64,000 nucleotides of DNA from Shewanella benthica (GCA_023284085.1 JAKVHY010000003.1:124001-188000), one strand, 5' to 3'; positions 1 through 8,739 are shown, numbered from the stretch's first letter. Made by a program: numbers and translations. Notes: a model not told the origin generated them from the letters alone.

Positions 1-150
1 AAGGTTTTATACATGTCTTTAATAGTTCAGTAGGCTGCTTCGCCGTTATAGTTCTAGGTTTCGATGAAAAGAGCCCTCCGCTTATTAATGCACTTAATTT
101 TGAATGTGGCAGTGAGTCTTAATTGTTCCACTCAACGCCGAAAGATAGGG
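1..150. other. Window-edge segment without a recognisable gene
   Basis: The first 150 bases lie downstream of the sensor kinase gene, which runs leftward. One plus-strand frame is open from base 3 to a TAA at 120-122 and would encode about 39 residues. Its composition could be the tail of a neighbouring gene that begins outside the window. A 40-codon open stretch is expected fairly often by chance and I recognise nothing in it, so no gene is called. Confidence 0.3.
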
Positions 151-1545
151 CTAGTTAGTCCCCCTAGGTAACTTACAGCTGAAACTGGCACCGCCATCAG
201 GGTTTCGGCTCACGTTTAACTCTCCGGACATACGTTTAGTCGCAGCCTTGGCGATAGCTAGGCCCAGGCCTAAACCGCCGGTTTGTTGATTTCGGCTCTT
301 GTCTAAGCGGGAGAAGGGGATAAAGATGGTGTCGAAATCCTCTTTCGCTATACCCGGGCCATCATCTGCCACTGTGATGATGAGCTGTGTGTCGGCTTGA
401 TTCACTTCCTTAATTTCAACACCGATGATGACGGTGGACTTGGCATATCTGATGGCATTCTTAACTAAGTTATCGAACATTAATCTGAGATAGGCAGGGT
501 CGCACTCCATCTCTTGTTGATGACAATAGAGGATAACTTTCTTGGTCTTATCCTGATTCAACTGGGCTATACGCTCGTCTAAATAGGGTCCGAGTTTAAT
601 GACTTGCTTGCTTATGGATTTGTCTTCACTGGTTGCGGCATTGAGTTTAGAGAAAGTCAGCACTTGTTTGGTGAGCTCATCGATATCATCTATGTAGGTA
701 TCTATGTTATCGAGCAAAGCAACTTGTTGTGGCTGAGTGCTGCTCTTTCGTAACAGCCCAGTGGCTAGCTGTATGCGGCTCAGAGGAGTACGCATCTCAT
801 GGGGGACGGCTTGGGCGAATATCTGATTCTCTTTCACTGTTTCGGTAATTGATTCGGCCATCTGATTAAAGCTAGTCGCCAGAGAGCTCACGGGCTCAGA
901 TAACTTGGTAGAGGCGCGCACCATAAGCTTGCCGCGACCAAATTTATCATTGGTGTCGATAAGCTGGTTAATCTGTTTCTGTAACTGGCGGATAGGAAAA
1001 TAGAGGGGGGCACTTATCGCCAATATGGCTACAAACAGCAGTATCACTGGGAGTATGTCTTCCGGATGTTGCTGCCATAAGATGGCTAAGTTTTGCAGCT
1101 TGATTTCATCGTCGACCTCAGTGTGTGCGCCATCAGCAAAGTGATATTGGTCGCTGATGAGTATCGCACCTTTAGTGCTAGCCATGGGGTAAACGGCTAA
1201 CAGCCTTTCATCATCGAGGTGATAGATTAAGCTGTTATCACCGGTATATAAGTACTCACATATATTACATTCTGGAGCGCCATCCCATGTCTCTTGCCAT
1301 TTTATATCGAAAGTAAGCAGTGTTTTTGGCAGGGACTGAATATATTTTTCTGGATCAACATGATTGTTTTCCAAAGCAACAGAAATTTCATTGAAAATGT
1401 AATCGGTATCGGCACTAAAATCTAGCAAATTGCTTTGTTCCAGAGCTTCATAACTAAATGATAAAGTGATAAATACGCTGCCGCCCAGAGCGAGTATTAT
1501 CCCCAGATAGAGGCGGGCGAATAGTGGAGGAATAAATTTAGCCAT
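151..1545 (-). CDS. Sensor histidine kinase, RstB-like
   Basis: A 464-residue inner-membrane sensor kinase that should autophosphorylate and pass phosphate to the response regulator encoded just upstream. A first membrane segment (about residues 10-30) and a second (about 163-185) bracket a periplasmic domain of some 130 residues. HAMP follows at about 185-238, then HisKA with the phospho-accepting H249 in the motif PHEMRTPL, and a HATPase with N-box (N359/N363), DDGPG (394-398) and GLGLG (424-428). Overall similarity is to E. coli RstB, notably the SRLDKSR and GGLGLGLAIAK stretches. The periplasmic domain has a CxxC pair (C93, C96), unusual for a sensor of this kind. The start overlaps the regulator's stop by 8 bases, so the two are translationally coupled. 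The input signal is unknown. Confidence 0.88.
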   Translation of the reverse strand: MAKFIPPLFARLYLGIILALGGSVFITLSFSYEALEQSNLLDFSADTDYIFNEISVALENNHVDPEKYIQSLPKTLLTFDIKWQETWDGAPECNICEYLYTGDNSLIYHLDDERLLAVYPMASTKGAILISDQYHFADGAHTEVDDEIKLQNLAILWQQHPEDILPVILLFVAILAISAPLYFPIRQLQKQINQLIDTNDKFGRGKLMVRASTKLSEPVSSLATSFNQMAESITETVKENQIFAQAVPHEMRTPLSRIQLATGLLRKSSTQPQQVALLDNIDTYIDDIDELTKQVLTFSKLNAATSEDKSISKQVIKLGPYLDERIAQLNQDKTKKVILYCHQQEMECDPAYLRLMFDNLVKNAIRYAKSTVIIGVEIKEVNQADTQLIITVADDGPGIAKEDFDTIFIPFSRLDKSRNQQTGGLGLGLAIAKAATKRMSGELNVSRNPDGGASFSCKLPRGTN

Positions 1546-2224
1546 TGACTAACATATACCCCTTGTTACGCACGGTTAAGATAAGCTTATAAGGTGAGTA
1601 GATATCGCCAAGTTTCTTTCTTAAGCCTGAAATTCGCATATCCACAGATCTGTCATTAGCGTCATAATCTATGCCGCGCAGGGAGCGACAGCAGTCATCT
1701 CTGGAGACGATATTACCTGGGTTTGAGGCCAACAGGAGTAAGATGTCATATTCAGCTTCGGTGAGCACAGGTTTGAGCTGACCAAGACTGACCTCTCTCG
1801 TGGCGGTATCAAGACTTAGTTGGCCAACCTCTATCACTTCCTTACTCGGGAGCTGACTGCCTGCCCGTCTGAGGAGGGCGTCAATGCGCGCTACCATCAC
1901 ATGGGGGCGTATAGGTTTGGTCAGATAATCATCTGCCCCCAGCTTTAACAGGCTGACTTCGCTCATATCGTCGGCGCAGGCGGTGAGTACCAGTATGGGA
2001 CCAAAATAGAAACTGCGGGATTGCTTGCAGATCTCGATACCATCTAGGCCGGGTAACATGAGATCGAGTATGACCAGATCAGGCTTATAGCGCTTAATGG
2101 CATCTATCGCAAGCAGGCCATCATTAACAATTTTAGTCTCATAATTTTCCGCCTCCAGATACATGGCGGTCAATCGTGAGATCTCTAAATCATCTTCAAT
2201 GATGAGTATGCGCGCTTTTACCAC
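1538..2224 (-). CDS. Response regulator, OmpR/RstA-like
   Basis: A 228-residue DNA-binding response regulator. The receiver domain (1-120) has the acidic pocket E10/D11/D12, phospho-acceptor D54 in LDLMLPG, T81 and K103. The C-terminal winged helix (about 130-226) carries the OmpR-family stretch DRSVDMRISGLRKKLG and ends in TVRNKGYM, closest to RstA. The start is GTG, supported by AGGAG five bases upstream. It is the first gene of a two-gene operon with the sensor kinase and is divergent from a lipoprotein gene. The 195-base region between them holds GCTTAC direct repeats spaced one helical turn apart, a plausible binding site for this protein, suggesting autoregulation and control of the lipoprotein (inference). 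Confidence 0.9.
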   Translation of the reverse strand: MVKARILIIEDDLEISRLTAMYLEAENYETKIVNDGLLAIDAIKRYKPDLVILDLMLPGLDGIEICKQSRSFYFGPILVLTACADDMSEVSLLKLGADDYLTKPIRPHVMVARIDALLRRAGSQLPSKEVIEVGQLSLDTATREVSLGQLKPVLTEAEYDILLLLASNPGNIVSRDDCCRSLRGIDYDANDRSVDMRISGLRKKLGDIYSPYKLILTVRNKGYMLVNG

Positions 2225-2313
2225 AGAAACTCCTAATGCCGAATGTTGTGTAGTGATGAGGCTATAAGCTGATGGCGCTTATTTTTACAGACTCTCACCG
2301 TTAATGATAGTGC

Positions 2314-2360
2314 GCTTACACCCGCTTACATTGGTCGTGCCTTAGCTTACAGCCGCTTAC
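2314..2360. promoter_or_regulatory. Candidate response-regulator box: four GCTTAC direct repeats
   Basis: GCTTAC occurs at 2314, 2324, 2345 and 2355: two pairs of direct repeats each exactly 10 bases apart, with 21 bases between the pairs, so all four sit on one face of the helix. A fifth partial copy (GCTTA) is at 2277. OmpR-family regulators typically bind such tandem half-sites. The array lies 60-106 bases upstream of the lipoprotein start and 90-136 bases upstream of the regulator's GTG. Assignment to this regulator is inference. Confidence 0.5.
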
Positions 2361-2419
2361 TTTTTATTTTTCCTACCCATGATAATTTTGTTCACACAGA
2401 TGATTTCGGGGACTTTTTT

Positions 2420-3670
2420 ATGAATAAAGTATTATTGGCAAGCCTGCTAGTAACAAGTTTAGTGACGGTGGCGGGGTGTAACTCAGATTCTTCAAGTACT
2501 CAATCGGTTCCTGAACCTACCGGCTCGACAGGCAGTGGCTCTGGTGGTTCAGGAAGCGGCCTTTCTGCTGCTACCTTAGCCTTGGATATCACCAGTGTGC
2601 CGGACTCTCTGGCGGCGACATACAGCTCTGCGCTTAAATTTAACCGTTACACCCAAGTACAGACCCCTAATGGCAAGTCGATACACCTCATCGCCCAGGA
2701 TAAATTGTCTGATAATCAAATTGTCAGAGCGCGTTCTATCTTGACTCACTATCTCACCGATTATCCAGGTTCTGAATATGGCAGCGATAAGTCGGCTGTG
2801 GCGAATAAGATGGCGGATAACGGCGCCATCTTATTACTGCTCAATGGCCAGGATGACGGCACTAATCCGGCGACAAACTTAGGTGGTCAGCCGCTTTATC
2901 AGAACGAAATCCAGGTCGAAGGAGGCAACTGGTATATTAATCAAACCTATGATGGACACCGTGATGCCAGTTTCGAAGAGATACTGCATCTGCTCCATGA
3001 CTACGGCATTGGCGTCGATCAAAACCCTGAGTTTATAGGTGCATCAGCCAGTTATCAGGCCGAAATCCGCAGCGCTCAGATTGTCGCGCTTAATGACAAG
3101 CTATGGGGAATAGGATCGCCTGATTGGATTGCCGAACTGACACTAGAAAACAGCCTGACTCAAGAGTATTTAGCCACAGTGGTCGACTCATATTATGGCC
3201 TCTGGGGAGCATGGACTGGGAGTGACACCCACGCCATGTGGGGAGGCTATGTGGCGAAGACCAGAGCAGAAATCAGCAACCAAGATCCCTTGGGCGCTAA
3301 GTTGATGGATAACAAGTTCTTTCATCCTTATCTGACCTATGATGCCCGCATTGATGCAAGCTTTGAGGGCGATTTCAGCCTGAAATTTAATGCAAACTTA
3401 GGCTATACCCATCATGCTCAGTACCTTAAATATGTCACCTTAACGGGTGATAACAGCAGCAATGTCATAGTCAATGGCTTAGATAACAAGATCACGGGTA
3501 ATGCGGCAACCAATATTGTGTTCTTTAGCGGTAGCTCAGCGGAATATACCATAGAGAAGCAAGCTGATGGCTCGACGCTTATCTCAGACATGGTCGATAA
3601 CAGAGATGGAGTAAACCGTGTTATTCAGGTAGAGCAGGCTGCTTTTAGCGATACTAATATCGACTTGTAA
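2420..3670 (+). CDS. Unknown lipoprotein with RTX-adjacent C-terminal motif
   Basis: A 416-residue predicted lipoprotein of unknown function. The N-terminus is a signal peptide with lipobox VAGC (Cys20), followed by a Ser/Gly-rich linker to about residue 48. The central part has an acidic/His stretch EEILHLLHDYG (about 186-196) that could bind a metal, but it is not a standard HExxH zinc motif. The last 70 residues (ITGN...FFSG...EYTI...D..RDG..R.I.VE...FSD) resemble the segment that follows RTX repeats in secreted proteins, although no GGxGxDxxx repeats are present. It stands alone and divergent from an OmpR-type two-component operon, with putative regulator repeats in the shared promoter region. 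I do not recognise the family's function. Confidence 0.8.
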   Translation: MNKVLLASLLVTSLVTVAGCNSDSSSTQSVPEPTGSTGSGSGGSGSGLSAATLALDITSVPDSLAATYSSALKFNRYTQVQTPNGKSIHLIAQDKLSDNQIVRARSILTHYLTDYPGSEYGSDKSAVANKMADNGAILLLLNGQDDGTNPATNLGGQPLYQNEIQVEGGNWYINQTYDGHRDASFEEILHLLHDYGIGVDQNPEFIGASASYQAEIRSAQIVALNDKLWGIGSPDWIAELTLENSLTQEYLATVVDSYYGLWGAWTGSDTHAMWGGYVAKTRAEISNQDPLGAKLMDNKFFHPYLTYDARIDASFEGDFSLKFNANLGYTHHAQYLKYVTLTGDNSSNVIVNGLDNKITGNAATNIVFFSGSSAEYTIEKQADGSTLISDMVDNRDGVNRVIQVEQAAFSDTNIDL

Positions 3671-3696
3671 GCATAAATAATACTTTTACTTGTGGC

Positions 3697-3730
3697 CGGT
3701 GCCAAATATTCCACAGAGTATTTGGCACCG
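3697..3730. terminator. Inverted repeat between convergent genes
   Basis: A perfect 12-bp stem (CGGTGCCAAATA and its complement) with a 10-base loop lies between the lipoprotein gene and the convergent transporter gene. There is no strong T-run on either side, so it may act as a weak bidirectional terminator or as a 3' stabilising hairpin. Confidence 0.5.
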
Positions 3731-3737
3731 CTGGCTA

Positions 3738-4232
3738 TTAGTTTTGTTGTTTGTGCCAGGACCGGTTTGAGCTGTATACCCCAAGAATAATCAAGGCCAC
3801 GCCGCAGGCTTGGGGCAGTGCTTGGGTCAGAGTAGATGTGATGGAGGCCGAGTGTGACAGCTCGAAGAGTTCGAATGCCACGCTGGTAAGCATTTGGCCA
3901 CTGATCACTAGCAGCGCAGCCTTCAGGGCACCGATTCGGGTGAGTATATGACTGTTAATGGCTACATATAAAGCGCCTATCACACCGCCAAAATAGGCGA
4001 ACCAGGGGATTTCTTCCCAAGCCAGACTCGTGGGAAGTGATACCTGAAACTCTCCCCATATTGACAAGGTAATGAGAGCGCCAAGGAGTAGAGTCAAGAT
4101 CAAGGTGCCAACTATATGATTGTAAAATGAGGCGATAAATGGGCCCTTGCTCTGGCTTAATCGTCCGTTTAGGGCCCTACACAGGCCGATCAAGATGCCA
4201 TTAACCAGAGCCAGTAACAGATAGATAATCAT
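3738..4232 (-). CDS. DMT-family small transporter (DUF606/YdcZ), subunit 2
   Basis: A 164-residue membrane protein with about five hydrophobic segments, matching the YdcZ/DUF606 half-size group of the drug/metabolite transporter superfamily. These proteins are about 150 residues and are often encoded as pairs that may form a heterodimer. Its ATG overlaps the stop of the upstream paralogue (TGATG at 4230-4234), indicating translational coupling. The substrate is unknown. A LysR regulator diverges from the pair. The family call rests on length, hydrophobic pattern and pairing. Confidence 0.75.
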   Translation of the reverse strand: MIIYLLLALVNGILIGLCRALNGRLSQSKGPFIASFYNHIVGTLILTLLLGALITLSIWGEFQVSLPTSLAWEEIPWFAYFGGVIGALYVAINSHILTRIGALKAALLVISGQMLTSVAFELFELSHSASITSTLTQALPQACGVALIILGVYSSNRSWHKQQN

Positions 4233-4702
4233 CAGCTTCTCCCAAAAAATATTATCAAGCTAGCGCCGGAGAAAATGGGAATTATAGATAATAAGCGATG
4301 GGCGCTTATGGCCTTTTTGTCCACACCGAAGAGGCCGAAATGATCGCTCAGCAGACCAAACAATACTTGTCCCAATAATCCTAATACCAAGGTGCCGGAT
4401 AATCCCAGTTCACTGTTGACCGTTATCGCCGCTAATATCACCACCATTGCCCCGGGTATGCCGCCTAAATAACTCCACTTTGGTGCTGCGCCACCTGATA
4501 TGGGCCTATCACGCTTTGAAACTGTGGTGATGACGGCAATGAGCAAGAGCGCCACCGAGGCGCCGATGCCATGGGCAAGCCAAGAGGCGTACAGGGGCGT
4601 AGTCAATGCGGCTAATGAGCTGTTTAGCTTGATCATCAGTGCCAGCAGGGCACCACCGACCAAGGCGAGTAAGAGATTTAAATTAACTGAAGTCATGTTC
4701 AT
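4232..4702 (-). CDS. DMT-family small transporter (DUF606/YdcZ), subunit 1
   Basis: A 156-residue inner-membrane protein with about five hydrophobic helices and Gly-rich packing segments (LVGGALLALM, SYLGGIPGAM) typical of the DUF606/YdcZ half-size DMT group. It is the promoter-proximal gene of a two-gene operon with the coupled paralogue downstream. An in-frame ATG six bases further in (4696) is an alternative start. The LysR gene reads divergently from a shared region of about 97 bases, so it probably controls this pair. Substrate unknown. Confidence 0.75.
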   Translation of the reverse strand: MNMTSVNLNLLLALVGGALLALMIKLNSSLAALTTPLYASWLAHGIGASVALLLIAVITTVSKRDRPISGGAAPKWSYLGGIPGAMVVILAAITVNSELGLSGTLVLGLLGQVLFGLLSDHFGLFGVDKKAISAHRLLSIIPIFSGASLIIFFGRS

Positions 4703-4799
4703 TCTTGTGATGATTATCGAGATGAACGCACTTTATATTGTTTCTGTTTATTTGATAATATACGGCTAAGACAATCATAGTTGAGTAAAGGTTGACAGT

Positions 4800-5708
4800 A
4801 TGGAGAGCTTCTCGGCAATCCCGGTATTTGTAGCTGTGGTGGAATGTGGCAGTTTTTCCTTGGCTAGTGAGCAACTTGGGGTGACTAAGTCTGCGGTCAG
4901 TAAACGCATCAGCCAGCTCGAGGCTAAGCTCGGGGTGCAACTGCTGCATCGTACCACCAGAAAGTTAAGCCTGACCGAAGCGGGAGAGCGTTACTTCGAT
5001 TATGCCCGTAACGCATTGACACTGGCCAATGAAGGCGAAGATGCAATATCGGAGCTGCAAGACAGGCCCAGGGGCAGATTAAGAGTCAATGCCCCTATGG
5101 CATTTGGCCGCCTGCATATCGCGCCGCTGATCTCTGATTTTTTGCGGGATAACCCTCAAATCGAGATAGACATGATGATGGACGATAAGGTGGTCGACCT
5201 CGTCGGCGGCAGTTTCGATATCGCCATTCGTATCGGCAAGTTACCGGACTCCAGCCTCATCGCCAGGCGCCTAGCGCCCTGTCATAGCGTATTGTGTGCC
5301 TCGCCCGCTTATCTGCAGCGCTGGGGAACGCCCAAGAAACCGGCGCAGCTGGCGTCACATAATTGTCTGTATTATTCCTATTTCCAGGGGGGCACAGAGT
5401 GGCGTTTTAATGGCCCAGAAGGATTAGAAAGTCTGGTTCCCAGAGGGAATTATCGCGTCAACAACAGCGAGGCGTTACTGGAAGCTTTACTCGCTGGGCT
5501 GGGGATCTGCCAGATGCCGACCTTTATCGTCGGACCTGCCATCGCAGACGGCAGATTAGTGGCCTTATTGCCCGAATACAGACTGCCACAACATGCCATT
5601 TATGCCATGTTGCCGGGGCGAAAGCATATTCCGGCCAAGATACGCGTCTTCCTGGACTGTCTACTGACTCATTTTGATGAAACCTTGCCATATTGGGACG
5701 GTCACTAA
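4800..5708 (+). CDS. LysR-family transcriptional regulator
   Basis: A 302-residue LysR-type regulator. The N-terminal winged helix-turn-helix (about 1-60, with LGVTKSAVSKRISQLEAKLG) is followed by a linker helix and a periplasmic-binding-like effector domain (about 90-295). This arrangement and the SGRLRVN-type junction (here RGRLRVNAP) place it in the AaeR/DsdC-like group that includes many small-molecule-responsive repressors and activators. AAAGG lies about ten bases upstream of the ATG. It is divergent from the paired DMT transporter genes, the usual layout for a LysR protein controlling its neighbour. The inducer cannot be read from the sequence. Confidence 0.9.
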   Translation: MESFSAIPVFVAVVECGSFSLASEQLGVTKSAVSKRISQLEAKLGVQLLHRTTRKLSLTEAGERYFDYARNALTLANEGEDAISELQDRPRGRLRVNAPMAFGRLHIAPLISDFLRDNPQIEIDMMMDDKVVDLVGGSFDIAIRIGKLPDSSLIARRLAPCHSVLCASPAYLQRWGTPKKPAQLASHNCLYYSYFQGGTEWRFNGPEGLESLVPRGNYRVNNSEALLEALLAGLGICQMPTFIVGPAIADGRLVALLPEYRLPQHAIYAMLPGRKHIPAKIRVFLDCLLTHFDETLPYWDGH

Positions 5709-5891
5709 CTGTCACTCGTATTGACCTAATGTCGAACACTGTAAATATAGACCTGGGCTGATTGTTAGTTTCTGTTAGAAAGAGATACTGCCGCCACTTA
5801 TACCATTTATACCAGGTGAATCTAGTTTAAAACTATGGCTGGCACATATCGATAATGAGAAAATATTTGGCATCACTAGGTTTGAGCTTGG

Positions 5892-7073
5892 TTAGCTATC
5901 TTGGCACTGTTTTCTTGCAACAGTGCCAAGGTTTAGTTTTACACTGAGTAAGCAAGCTAAGCCTGCACTCAAGATGAGTACCAGCCCCAGGTTTTGTAAT
6001 ATCCCAGTGAGCGCAAGACCCGCACCGAACAGCAAGTAATAAGTTAACCCAAACAGGGCGCCAGCTGTGCCAACTGCGTGTCGATAATTTTCTAACGCTT
6101 GACTCATGATATTGGGTAAAGCCATGCCACTACAAAGCAACATACCTACCATGGGTATTAGGAACAGCAGATCAGACCTGAGTAACCAGACGCCAAAGGC
6201 GCAAGTTAACGCCAGGACTGAGGCGGCAGAGATCAATTGGTGTGATTGCCAGCCTTTCGATACCAGGCGCTTACTCAGCAAGCTGCCTAGTATCGTACCT
6301 ATGGGTAACACGACGCCGCTATAGCCAAACTCGGTCGATGTCATGCCTAAATTATGAAAGATAAAGGGACCGAGTGAGTAATAGCTATATAGCATGATAT
6401 TAAAGGCAGCTATCAGGCCAGCGTTGCACCATAAACTCGTGTCTCGACTCATCTGCTTGGCCAGCTGCAGAACGCCAATTTTTTGGGGATTTACTGACTC
6501 GGCGTTAGCGTTCATTTTCGGATTGGTCTCGGATAAGCTGATAAGGGCAAGCAGCCAGAGCGTGATGGCTAGCATTAGCAAACTGCAGAATATCCCGCTA
6601 TAGCCGAAATGAGTCACTATGATGCCGCCACTCAATAATCCAATAACCGGGCTGATCGAAACGCCCATGGTGATCACCGAGAATACCTTAGTCAGTTCGG
6701 TTCCCTGGTAGCAATCTCTTAGCATGGCCTGAGTCACGACTGAGCCTGTGGCCGCACCGAAAGCCGATATGATCCTTGCCAGCATCAGCGTCTCGAAGCT
6801 GGTTGCAAAAATAGCCAGTGTGGCGCCCACGCCATAGGTGACTAATCCAAGCAGCATGGCTTTTCGACGACCTAGGGTGTCACTCAGCCTTCCCCAGGCA
6901 AGCACCCCGAAGGCAAAGGCGATAAAGTATACTGATATCGTTTGTGAAGCGGTCTGGGCTGTCACCCCGAACGCGTGTGAAATATGGGGTAAAGCCGGGC
7001 TATAGATTGTTTCGACAACTTGTGGAAACATCACTAAGGCCAATATAAGCCAGAGATGTGGCATTGTTTTCAT
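5892..7073 (-). CDS. MFS efflux transporter, Bcr/CflA-like
   Basis: A 393-residue major facilitator with about twelve hydrophobic segments. The loop 2-3 signature WGRLSDTLGRRKAM (about residues 60-73) and the early motif SPALPHISHAFGV match the Bcr/CflA drug-export branch (DHA1). It should sit in the inner membrane and export small molecules by proton antiport; the substrate is unknown. The gene is divergent from an AraC-family regulator, a layout like E. coli nimT/nimR. Its last 30 coding bases contain a 12-bp inverted repeat (5900-5930) that may form a hairpin at the 3' end of the message. Confidence 0.85.
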   Translation of the reverse strand: MKTMPHLWLILALVMFPQVVETIYSPALPHISHAFGVTAQTASQTISVYFIAFAFGVLAWGRLSDTLGRRKAMLLGLVTYGVGATLAIFATSFETLMLARIISAFGAATGSVVTQAMLRDCYQGTELTKVFSVITMGVSISPVIGLLSGGIIVTHFGYSGIFCSLLMLAITLWLLALISLSETNPKMNANAESVNPQKIGVLQLAKQMSRDTSLWCNAGLIAAFNIMLYSYYSLGPFIFHNLGMTSTEFGYSGVVLPIGTILGSLLSKRLVSKGWQSHQLISAASVLALTCAFGVWLLRSDLLFLIPMVGMLLCSGMALPNIMSQALENYRHAVGTAGALFGLTYYLLFGAGLALTGILQNLGLVLILSAGLACLLSVKLNLGTVARKQCQDS

Positions 7074-7136
7074 GGGAGGTGACTCCGTGGCATTGAATAT
7101 TAAATTTGATGCCGGGAACTATAGCGATTAGCCGAG

Positions 7137-7160
7137 TGTCCGATTACAATGATAAGGACA
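7137..7160. promoter_or_regulatory. Inverted repeat in MFS/AraC divergent promoter
   Basis: TGTCC at 7137-7141 and GGACA at 7156-7160 form an inverted repeat with a 14-base spacer. It ends 22 bases before the AraC-type regulator's ATG and lies about 64 bases upstream of the transporter start. Its place makes it a candidate operator for that regulator, controlling both genes. I have no independent evidence for binding. Confidence 0.3.
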
Positions 7161-7182
7161 TTAACTATCAAAAATAAGACTT

Positions 7183-7971
7183 ATGGCGATCCTAAACTCA
7201 GACTGTGCAGCAGAGGTGTTAGCGAGCTTAGATGATTTTGAGGCTCAGGTGGTCGGTATCGCATCTGGGGTGGGAAATTATGACTCAGGCATACATAGCC
7301 ATAAGAAGTCACAGCTGCTGTATGCTCCAGAAGGTTGTATAACCATAGCTCTGGAGCAGATGCAATATGTATTACCGCCGACCAAGGCCGCCTGGATCCC
7401 CGCTGGGATAGAGCATTGCGCCAAAATGCAGATGCGTGATGTGGTGACATGTCGCTCCCTGTACTTCGATACAGCCTCCTTTACTGGCTTGCCTGACAAG
7501 ATAAAAATTATCGGCGTTAACGACCTGTTTAAGCAGCTTATCGAGCGTATGTCTCTGTGGCCCTGGGATATGCCAGCCGAGCAACAAAAGAACCTACTGT
7601 CTCTGTTTATTGAGGAGTTGCTGGTAGCGCCGGAAGAGATGCTACCTCTGCCTATTCCTGATGATCCTCGTTTGAAACCTTGGCTGGCACAAGTGATGTC
7701 TGGAGATACCTTGCCCAAGCCACTGAACCAAATGGCCAAAATGATTGGTGCCAGTGAGAAAACCATTTCGCGTATCTTCATCAGGCAAACCGGGATGCCT
7801 TATCAGGCCTGGCGTCAGCAGTGGCGCTTACATGGGGCAATAGTACGACTCGCCGAGGGTCGAAGTATCTCGGAAGTCGCATTTTCACTGGATTTTTCCA
7901 GCGATAGCGCCTTTATCAGTTTTTTTCGACAGCATATGGGGGAGACGCCCAATCGGTTTATGAACACTTAA
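7183..7971 (+). CDS. AraC-family regulator, NimR-like
   Basis: A 262-residue regulator with an N-terminal cupin-like sensing domain (about 20-110, with HSHKKSQLLYAPEG and WIPAGIEH) and a C-terminal AraC-type double helix-turn-helix (about 160-262, with YQAWRQQWRLHGA and FSSDSAFISFFRQHMGETP). Domain order, length and the short cupin match the NimR/YeaM group, whose members control a divergent MFS exporter. Here too the neighbour is an MFS gene reading the other way from a 109-base shared region. Effector and exact operator are unknown. The ribosome-binding site is weak. Confidence 0.88.
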   Translation: MAILNSDCAAEVLASLDDFEAQVVGIASGVGNYDSGIHSHKKSQLLYAPEGCITIALEQMQYVLPPTKAAWIPAGIEHCAKMQMRDVVTCRSLYFDTASFTGLPDKIKIIGVNDLFKQLIERMSLWPWDMPAEQQKNLLSLFIEELLVAPEEMLPLPIPDDPRLKPWLAQVMSGDTLPKPLNQMAKMIGASEKTISRIFIRQTGMPYQAWRQQWRLHGAIVRLAEGRSISEVAFSLDFSSDSAFISFFRQHMGETPNRFMNT

Positions 7972-8064
7972 CTCGCTTGAAGCAGCATATACGTGGATAT
8001 TCGCTAGTCATGGTTTTTGACTGGTTTATACTTGTTTTTAGAACGTTGATAATGAGCACACTTG

Positions 8065-8739
8065 ATGCAACTAAAACCTCTGTCTAAAGGACGATTCCAA
8101 TCACTTTGGGAACAGGAACACGATGAAATCGAGCAAATTATGCTCGAATGTATCAGTGAAACTAAGCTAGTGCCGGCACATCAAAAACTGATGCAGCAGG
8201 GGCAGAAAGTGGATTCGCTTATCTTAGTCAAGCATGGCCGGATCTCTATGGGCTATACGGCCCGTAATGGCCGCTGTTTCCAGTTAGGCACTATGGTGTG
8301 TGATTCTCAACTGTTTGGCGAGATGGAGTTTTTCAGTGGTTATAAATGTCAGCTGGATATAGTGGCCGAAGATGACGTCGAGATAGAGGTCATCTGTGGC
8401 GATAAGCTGCAGCAGGCGCTCATCAAGCAGCCTATGTTTGCCCTATTTTTTGCCAGTGCCATCGCCGTCGACTATCAAGATACAGTCGATATCCTGGCTC
8501 GCAGAATGCTGTATCCCATTGCCTATAACATAGCTTACGATCTCTACCATAGATATTTAGACGATCTGCCAGTAGATGGTTTCACTAAGTGCTACCTGGA
8601 GGCTGAGCGATTTGCGACGACAGATCGTGTGTATCGCCGTGCCGTCAAGAAACTTGAAGAATTAGGCCTGATCCACAAGGATAAGGAAGAGGGGATAGTG
8701 ATTCGCGATCTAGAAGGATTGAAAGCCTATCTTGAATAG
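8065..8739 (+). CDS. Crp/Fnr-family regulator, YeiL-like
   Basis: A 224-residue regulator with a cyclic-nucleotide-binding-type beta barrel (about 20-130; GRISMGYTARNGRCFQLGTM, FGEMEFFSG) and a C-terminal helix-turn-helix (about 160-224; FATTDRVYRRAVKKLEELGLI). The pattern is that of YeiL-type Crp/Fnr proteins. There is no obvious N-terminal Cys cluster for an Fe-S centre, so it is not FNR itself. An in-frame TTG three bases upstream also exists; ATG is preferred. It stands alone and convergent with a possible small gene. A TsgA-like transporter and a purine nucleoside phosphorylase follow on the other strand. E. coli yeiL also sits near nucleoside genes, hinting at a shared theme (inference). 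Confidence 0.82.
   Translation: MQLKPLSKGRFQSLWEQEHDEIEQIMLECISETKLVPAHQKLMQQGQKVDSLILVKHGRISMGYTARNGRCFQLGTMVCDSQLFGEMEFFSGYKCQLDIVAEDDVEIEVICGDKLQQALIKQPMFALFFASAIAVDYQDTVDILARRMLYPIAYNIAYDLYHRYLDDLPVDGFTKCYLEAERFATTDRVYRRAVKKLEELGLIHKDKEEGIVIRDLEGLKAYLE

Noticed and set aside
5900..5930. 12-bp inverted repeat at the 3' end of the MFS gene as a terminator
   Set aside because: It lies within the coding sequence and is not followed by a T-run on the minus strand.
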